Assembly: GCA_946539625.1 (NCBI GenBank)
Contig: CAMNHT010000010.1
Location: forward strand, 1-19,171
Origin: an uncultured Clostridia bacterium
GTDB taxonomy: Bacteria > Bacillota_A > Clostridia > Christensenellales > CAG-138
Direction of reading: 5' to 3'
Length of the DNA stretch: 19,171 bases
The notes below the pieces were generated by a model, which ran no database searches, was not told the DNA's origin, and saw nothing but the letters and a program-made list of their open reading frames with translations. Shown piece after piece: positions 15,795 through 19,171 of this stretch; the stretch's first letter is position 1, and every line of letters starts with the position of its first letter. The translations under genes and the position numbers were made by a program.

Positions 15795-16856
15795 TTATTC
15801 GTATTTGACCTGGAGGGTGCCGAAGTTCACGTCCGCACGGATAATAATTGATTGGTCCGCGTCCGGGTTCGGTTCGCCGTAGGTCACGAAGGAACCGAAC
15901 GACGTGTCGGAACTTTTCACAAGCCGTACATTCTGCGGCAGATAGATCGTTAAGCTGCCGAAGTTCTGATCGATATTCAGAAGGCAGTCGTTTTCGAACG
16001 TTCTGACGTTGCGGAGGTCGACCTTGTAATCGCCGAAGTTCATGTCGATGCTGCCGCCGCGCAGCGTATCGCCGTCGTAGGTGATGACGCCGGAGCCGAA
16101 GCTCATGTCCGCGTCAAGATAGTCGTTGTCCTGCGTGACGTCCAGCACCGGCGTATGATCGGTGTGATCGTGATCCTTGCTGACTTTGCGGATAAGATGC
16201 TTTTTGCCGATCAGAACGAGCAGCAGCACGACGATCGCCATTGCAAGAAGTATCACATACCAGGGGATCGCGGGAAGCGATACGACCTGATAACCGAGCA
16301 GCACGCGGCGCACAAATTCATAGCCGCCGAATGCCATCATAACGCCGCCGAACGCCGGATGTTCGAGAACGGAGCTCAGCCCGAGCGTGAAGATAAGCAG
16401 TGGCCAGATGTAGTTCCATCCTTTGAGGACCAAATCCCCGTCGAATGCGAAAGGCGAATACGGGAATATTCCGAAGCTGTGGAGCAGGAAGAACAGGCAG
16501 ATCAGGATCGCTCCGATACAGAACGAAATCGTTCCCCATCTTGCCGACTTCCTGTGCTTGTTCCATTCCCATGAAAATGAGCGGTTCTTCTTTGCCTCGT
16601 CTTTCGGCGTTTCATCCTTATCTATAATAATAACATGCGGCTCGATCGGCTTGACGCCCAAAAGCTCGTCGACCGTCACGCCGAGTATGTCCCCGAGCAG
16701 CGGCAGCAGCGTGATGTCCGGGCAGCTGACGTCGTTTTCCCATTTACTGACCGCCTGCGCGGAGACGCCGACCTTTTCAGCGAGCTGTTCCTGTGTCAGT
16801 CCCTTTTCTTTTCTCAACATGGCAATGCGCTTGCCGAGCGTTTCTTTGTTTTCCAT
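15795..16856 (-). CDS. Putative membrane-tethered HTH (XRE) regulator with LiaF-like C-terminal domain
   Basis: A 353-residue protein. Residues 6-66 are an XRE/Cro helix-turn-helix (GKRIAMLRKEKGLTQEQLA, then VSAQAVSKWE). A charged linker is followed by hydrophobic segments at about 107-131, 147-163, perhaps 166-182, and 198-217. The segment WNYIWPLLIFTLGL resembles the LiaF/LiaI-type membrane region. The C-terminal part (about 245-353) is a LiaF/DUF2154-like beta region with five FG turns at F253, F274, F299, F320 and F345. LiaF proteins repress envelope-stress signalling; fusion to a DNA-binding domain suggests a one-component membrane-bound sensor, which is inference. The ATG at 16854-16856 has a perfect AAGGAGG seven bases upstream. 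It converges on the ABC exporter genes and diverges from def, with a promoter interleaved with that of def. The regulated genes are unknown. Confidence 0.88.
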   Translation of the reverse strand: MENKETLGKRIAMLRKEKGLTQEQLAEKVGVSAQAVSKWENDVSCPDITLLPLLGDILGVTVDELLGVKPIEPHVIIIDKDETPKDEAKKNRSFSWEWNKHRKSARWGTISFCIGAILICLFFLLHSFGIFPYSPFAFDGDLVLKGWNYIWPLLIFTLGLSSVLEHPAFGGVMMAFGGYEFVRRVLLGYQVVSLPAIPWYVILLAMAIVVLLLVLIGKKHLIRKVSKDHDHTDHTPVLDVTQDNDYLDADMSFGSGVITYDGDTLRGGSIDMNFGDYKVDLRNVRTFENDCLLNIDQNFGSLTIYLPQNVRLVKSSDTSFGSFVTYGEPNPDADQSIIIRADVNFGTLQVKYE

Positions 16857-16922
16857 GAAAGTTACCTCCTTCTTTCGATGGCTTAAGCTTAGCAGGTTTC
16901 CTACGGCTGCACCATACACCAT

Positions 16923-17050
16923 CGGTTGAATTGCGATTTTTTGCTCTACCCTGTCGGTTGATTCGGTCGATTTTACTCTCTATGTACGGTTGATTCGTCT
17001 GTTTTTGCTCTCCACCTTTGGTTGGATTGCTTGATTTCAATGATATTTTA
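16923..17050. repeat. Four phased 32-bp direct repeats in the leader of the HTH/LiaF-like gene
   Basis: Units start at 16923, 16955, 16987 and 17019, exactly 32 bases apart. Units 1-3 share CGGTTGA at unit positions 1-7, T and G at 9 and 11, TTTT at 17-20 and CTCT at 22-25. Unit 4 keeps only GGTTG and parts of the T-rich stretch and overlaps the minus-strand -10 box. The 32-base period is about three helical turns, so all copies face one side of the DNA. Possible operator array or repeated RNA element. Confidence 0.8.
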
Positions 17051-17073
17051 CCGATTTTATTTACAAAGGTCAA
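17045..17073 (-). promoter_or_regulatory. Promoter of the HTH/LiaF-like gene
   Basis: Minus strand: -35 TTGACC at 17068-17073, -10 TAAAAT at 17045-17050, 17-base spacer. The predicted start near 17038 gives a leader of about 180 bases that includes nearly all of the 32-bp repeats. The -35 lies inside the spacer of the def promoter. Confidence 0.75.
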
Positions 17074-17088
17074 TAAAAAATGTATAAT
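17060..17088 (+). promoter_or_regulatory. Promoter of the def-fmt-rsmB operon
   Basis: -35 TTTACA at 17060-17065 and consensus -10 TATAAT at 17083-17088, with a 17-base spacer. The predicted start near 17095 is about 18 bases before the def ATG. It overlaps the divergent promoter of the regulator gene, so both cannot easily be occupied by RNA polymerase at once. Confidence 0.85.
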
Positions 17089-17112
17089 AATTATTTGAAA
17101 TGGAGGTTGCGT

Positions 17113-17574
17113 ATGGCAAAAAGAATCATTCGCAAAAATGACGATCCCGTGCTGTACAAAGTGTGCAAGGACGTCAAGAAGTTTGATGCAAAGCTCTCCG
17201 AGCTGATCGATGATATGATCGAAACGATGAACGACGCGGATGGCGTCGGTCTTGCCGCGCCGCAGATCGGGATCCTGCGCCGCATTGCGGTCATCGACGT
17301 GGGCGACGGTCCTGTCGAGCTTGTCAATCCCGTGATCCTCGATTCGTCCGGCGAGCAGGGCGGCATGGAGGGCTGTCTCTCCTTCCCCGGTGAAAGCGGC
17401 TACGTCGTGCGTCCGAACTGGGTCAAGGTAGAAGCGTACGACCGTCACGGCGATCTATACGAATATGAGGGCGAAGGGCTTTTTGCCCGCGCCGTCTTTC
17501 ACGAGACGGACCATCTCGACGGCAAAGTATATCTGCGCCTTGTGACCGAACCGCCTGCCGATTATAAGGAGTAA
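17113..17574 (+). CDS. def: Peptide deformylase
   Basis: Metalloenzyme that removes the N-formyl group from nascent proteins. The 153 residues contain all three family motifs: GVGLAAPQIG (about 45-54), EGCLSFPGE (about 87-95) with the metal-binding cysteine, and HETDHLDG (about 130-137) with both metal-binding histidines and the catalytic glutamate. The length fits the short clostridial forms. The ATG at 17113 is used because GGAGG lies six bases upstream and the next residues (MAKRIIRKNDDPVL) fit the family; an in-frame ATG at 17080 overlaps the promoter -10. It has its own promoter and is followed 3 bases later by fmt. Confidence 0.97.
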   Translation: MAKRIIRKNDDPVLYKVCKDVKKFDAKLSELIDDMIETMNDADGVGLAAPQIGILRRIAVIDVGDGPVELVNPVILDSSGEQGGMEGCLSFPGESGYVVRPNWVKVEAYDRHGDLYEYEGEGLFARAVFHETDHLDGKVYLRLVTEPPADYKE

Positions 17575-17577
17575 CGC

Positions 17578-18498
17578 ATGCGCATCGCTTTTCTCGGTAC
17601 ACCGGAATTTGCACTTCCATCCCTCGAGGCGCTGATTCGCCGCGGGGATACGCTTGCTGTATTCACACAGCCGGATCGACCGGTCGGTCGTAAAGCGATC
17701 CTTACCCCTCCGCCGGTCAAGGTGCTTGCGGAAAGATATGGTATTCCGGTATATCAGTTTGAAAAGATCCGTTCCGTTGAGGGATGCGAAGCGCTCGAAA
17801 CATTCGCACCGGATCTCATGGTAACCGCTGCATTCGGGCAGTTGTTGTCATCGAAAAATCTTGCGATTCCCAAACTCGGCACGATCAACGTACATGGTTC
17901 GCTTTTGCCGAAATACCGAGGCGCGTCGCCCATCCAGAGCGCGATCATCGCCGGTGAAGCCGAAACAGGCGTCACTACCATGATGACGGACATCGGTATG
18001 GACACTGGTGATATGCTCCTTAATACCGCCACACCGATCGATCCCGATGAAACGTACGGCGCGCTCAGTGACCGTCTTGCCGTGCTCGGCGCGGAACTGC
18101 TTCTGAAAACGCTTGATGCGCTTGAAGCAGGGACGCTCGTGCGCATTCCGCAAAACCCGGAGGATGCGACGATCTGTCACATGCTGACAAAAGAAGACGG
18201 ACATATCGACTGCACGAAACCTGCAAAAGCAGTTCACGATCTCGTGCGCGGAACGAACCCGTGGCCGTGTGCATTCGTACTGCTCGATGAACAGCCCCTG
18301 AAAATCTTCGAGACGAAACGTACGAATGAAGTATTCTCCGCCGCTCCGGGAACGCTTTGCGAACGCAGCGGAAAGCTGTATCTGAGCTTATCCGACAGCG
18401 CGCTGGAAATTGTTTCATTGCAGGCAAGCGGCAAAAAGCGCATGGACGCCGGAACGTTTTTGCGCGGGTGTCCCTTGGACGGGAAAACGGTATGCTGA
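17578..18498 (+). CDS. fmt: Methionyl-tRNA formyltransferase
   Basis: Formylates initiator Met-tRNA with 10-formyltetrahydrofolate, the reaction that Def later reverses on proteins. The 306 residues have the N-terminal Rossmann-like domain (MRIAFLGTPEFALPSL), the formyl-folate hydrolase-type signature HGSLLPKYRGASPI at 106-119, and catalytic residues N104, H106 and D142 (in TDIGMDTGDM). The C-terminal tRNA-binding domain begins around residue 205 with the CTKPAKAVHDLVRGTNPWP region (about 211-229). AAGGAG overlaps the def stop and the start is 3 bases after it. The 3' end overlaps rsmB by 7 bases. Confidence 0.97.
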   Translation: MRIAFLGTPEFALPSLEALIRRGDTLAVFTQPDRPVGRKAILTPPPVKVLAERYGIPVYQFEKIRSVEGCEALETFAPDLMVTAAFGQLLSSKNLAIPKLGTINVHGSLLPKYRGASPIQSAIIAGEAETGVTTMMTDIGMDTGDMLLNTATPIDPDETYGALSDRLAVLGAELLLKTLDALEAGTLVRIPQNPEDATICHMLTKEDGHIDCTKPAKAVHDLVRGTNPWPCAFVLLDEQPLKIFETKRTNEVFSAAPGTLCERSGKLYLSLSDSALEIVSLQASGKKRMDAGTFLRGCPLDGKTVC

Positions 18499-19171
18499 AC
18501 GTACGGCGCGCGGCGCTCGAAACGCTTGTCCGTATCCTTGAGGACGGCGCATACGCAAATCTTGCGCTGAAAGAAGCTGCGTCATCCGTCGAACCGAAAG
18601 ACGTATCATACCTCTATGTACTTGTCAACGAGACAATAACGCGCACTTCGTACCTCGATTACGTATTCACGCACTTCTGCAGGCGGCAGAAACGCGCAGT
18701 CAGAAATATTCTGCGCATGGCGGGAACGGAGCTTTTGTTTCTCGATACGCCTGCGCACGCGGCAATCGACGAAGCAGTGAAACTCTGTCGGTCGATCGGA
18801 AAGAAGGACAACTGCGGACTTCTGAACGCAGTCCTGCGTCGGCTTGACCGGGAACGTGACGCCCTTCCCCCGCTGCCCGAGGATCCCATCGAACGGCTGT
18901 CAATCTTTTACGGCGTTCCGGCGTTTCTTACCGCAGAGTGGATCGAAACGTACGGTGAAGTGGAAACGGAATTGCTGTTAAAGCATCCGCCGCTCGGGAC
19001 TGTCGTTCGCGCACAGTATCCGTTTACAACGAACGAACTGCGAAACGCTCTGCCGGTCACTTCCGCTCCTTGCTCTCTCGATCCGAACGGGCTGCGGCTT
19101 TCGGAAGGGTTTGATCTTGCACATAGTCCTTTGTTTACCTCCGGCAAGCTTGCCGTGCAGGGCGAAGGCGC
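18492..19171 (+). CDS. rsmB: 16S rRNA (cytosine-C5)-methyltransferase RsmB, cut by window end
   Basis: SAM-dependent enzyme that methylates C967 of 16S rRNA (E. coli numbering). The 226 visible residues have the NusB-like RNA-binding domain (about 1-125: RRAALETLVRILEDGAYANLALKEA, then AAIDEAVKLCRSIG and GLLNAVLRRLDRE), then the start of the link to the methyltransferase domain, ending in GKLAVQGEG, which matches the VQDEASQ-type motif just before the SAM-binding core. The catalytic half lies outside the window. The frame is open to the last base. The ATG at 18492 overlaps the fmt end by 7 bases with only a weak GGACGGG upstream, so translation is probably coupled to fmt. The def-fmt-rsmB order is the usual Firmicutes arrangement. 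Confidence 0.93.
   Translation, partial: MLNVRRAALETLVRILEDGAYANLALKEAASSVEPKDVSYLYVLVNETITRTSYLDYVFTHFCRRQKRAVRNILRMAGTELLFLDTPAHAAIDEAVKLCRSIGKKDNCGLLNAVLRRLDRERDALPPLPEDPIERLSIFYGVPAFLTAEWIETYGEVETELLLKHPPLGTVVRAQYPFTTNELRNALPVTSAPCSLDPNGLRLSEGFDLAHSPLFTSGKLAVQGEG

Noticed and set aside
16923..17050. 32-bp repeats as a CRISPR array
   Set aside because: The copies are directly abutting with no spacers of uniform size between identical repeats, identity is only partial, and no cas gene is present.

Overview
The window is a compact, moderately GC-rich stretch of a low-GC-lineage Gram-positive (Firmicutes/Bacillota) chromosome, most likely a Clostridia-class anaerobe. The evidence is gene content (PyrR attenuation, a DUF4364 protein, RemA/DUF370, YicC/YloC, PcrA, a LigA of the clostridial type), strong AGGAGG ribosome binding sites, and several sigma-A promoters with 17-base spacers. 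I cannot name genus or species. Eighteen protein-coding genes are supported, two of them cut by the window ends. No rRNA, tRNA, CRISPR array, transposase or prophage gene was seen.

Layout. (1) 1-1744, minus strand: a pyrimidine salvage operon, pyrR then a uracil permease, behind a promoter and a leader that looks like a PyrR-controlled transcription attenuator. (2) 1801-7536, plus strand: a DUF4364 regulator-like gene, pcrA helicase, ligA DNA ligase and a PurM/HypE-like AIR-synthase-related protein, tightly packed. (3) 7569-9636, plus strand: yicC-remA-gmk-rpoZ, closed by a clear terminator. (4) 9650-15559, plus strand: priA followed after one base by two ABC half-transporters that form a heterodimeric exporter with one consensus and one degenerate ATP site. 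(5) 15560-17094: a 235-base convergent spacer holding a strongly self-complementary block and a terminator; a minus-strand HTH regulator fused to a membrane and LiaF-like domain; and its upstream region with four phased 32-bp repeats and interleaved divergent promoters. (6) 17060-19171, plus strand: def-fmt-rsmB, with rsmB cut by the window end.

Blocks 3, 4 and 6 together correspond to the widespread Firmicutes cluster yicC-remA-gmk-rpoZ-coaBC-priA-def-fmt-rsmB. Here coaBC is absent between rpoZ and priA, and about 5.2 kb carrying an exporter pair plus a putative membrane-tethered envelope-stress regulator separates priA from def. This exporter/regulator block is the most interesting part: the regulator's mRNA leader carries the phased repeats, and its promoter overlaps that of def-fmt, which could couple N-terminal formyl-methionine processing with an envelope response. 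That coupling is inference. Otherwise the window is mainly housekeeping DNA: replication and repair (PcrA, LigA, PriA), nucleotide metabolism (PyrR, UraA, Gmk), transcription (omega), RNA turnover (YicC) and translation initiation (Def, Fmt, RsmB).
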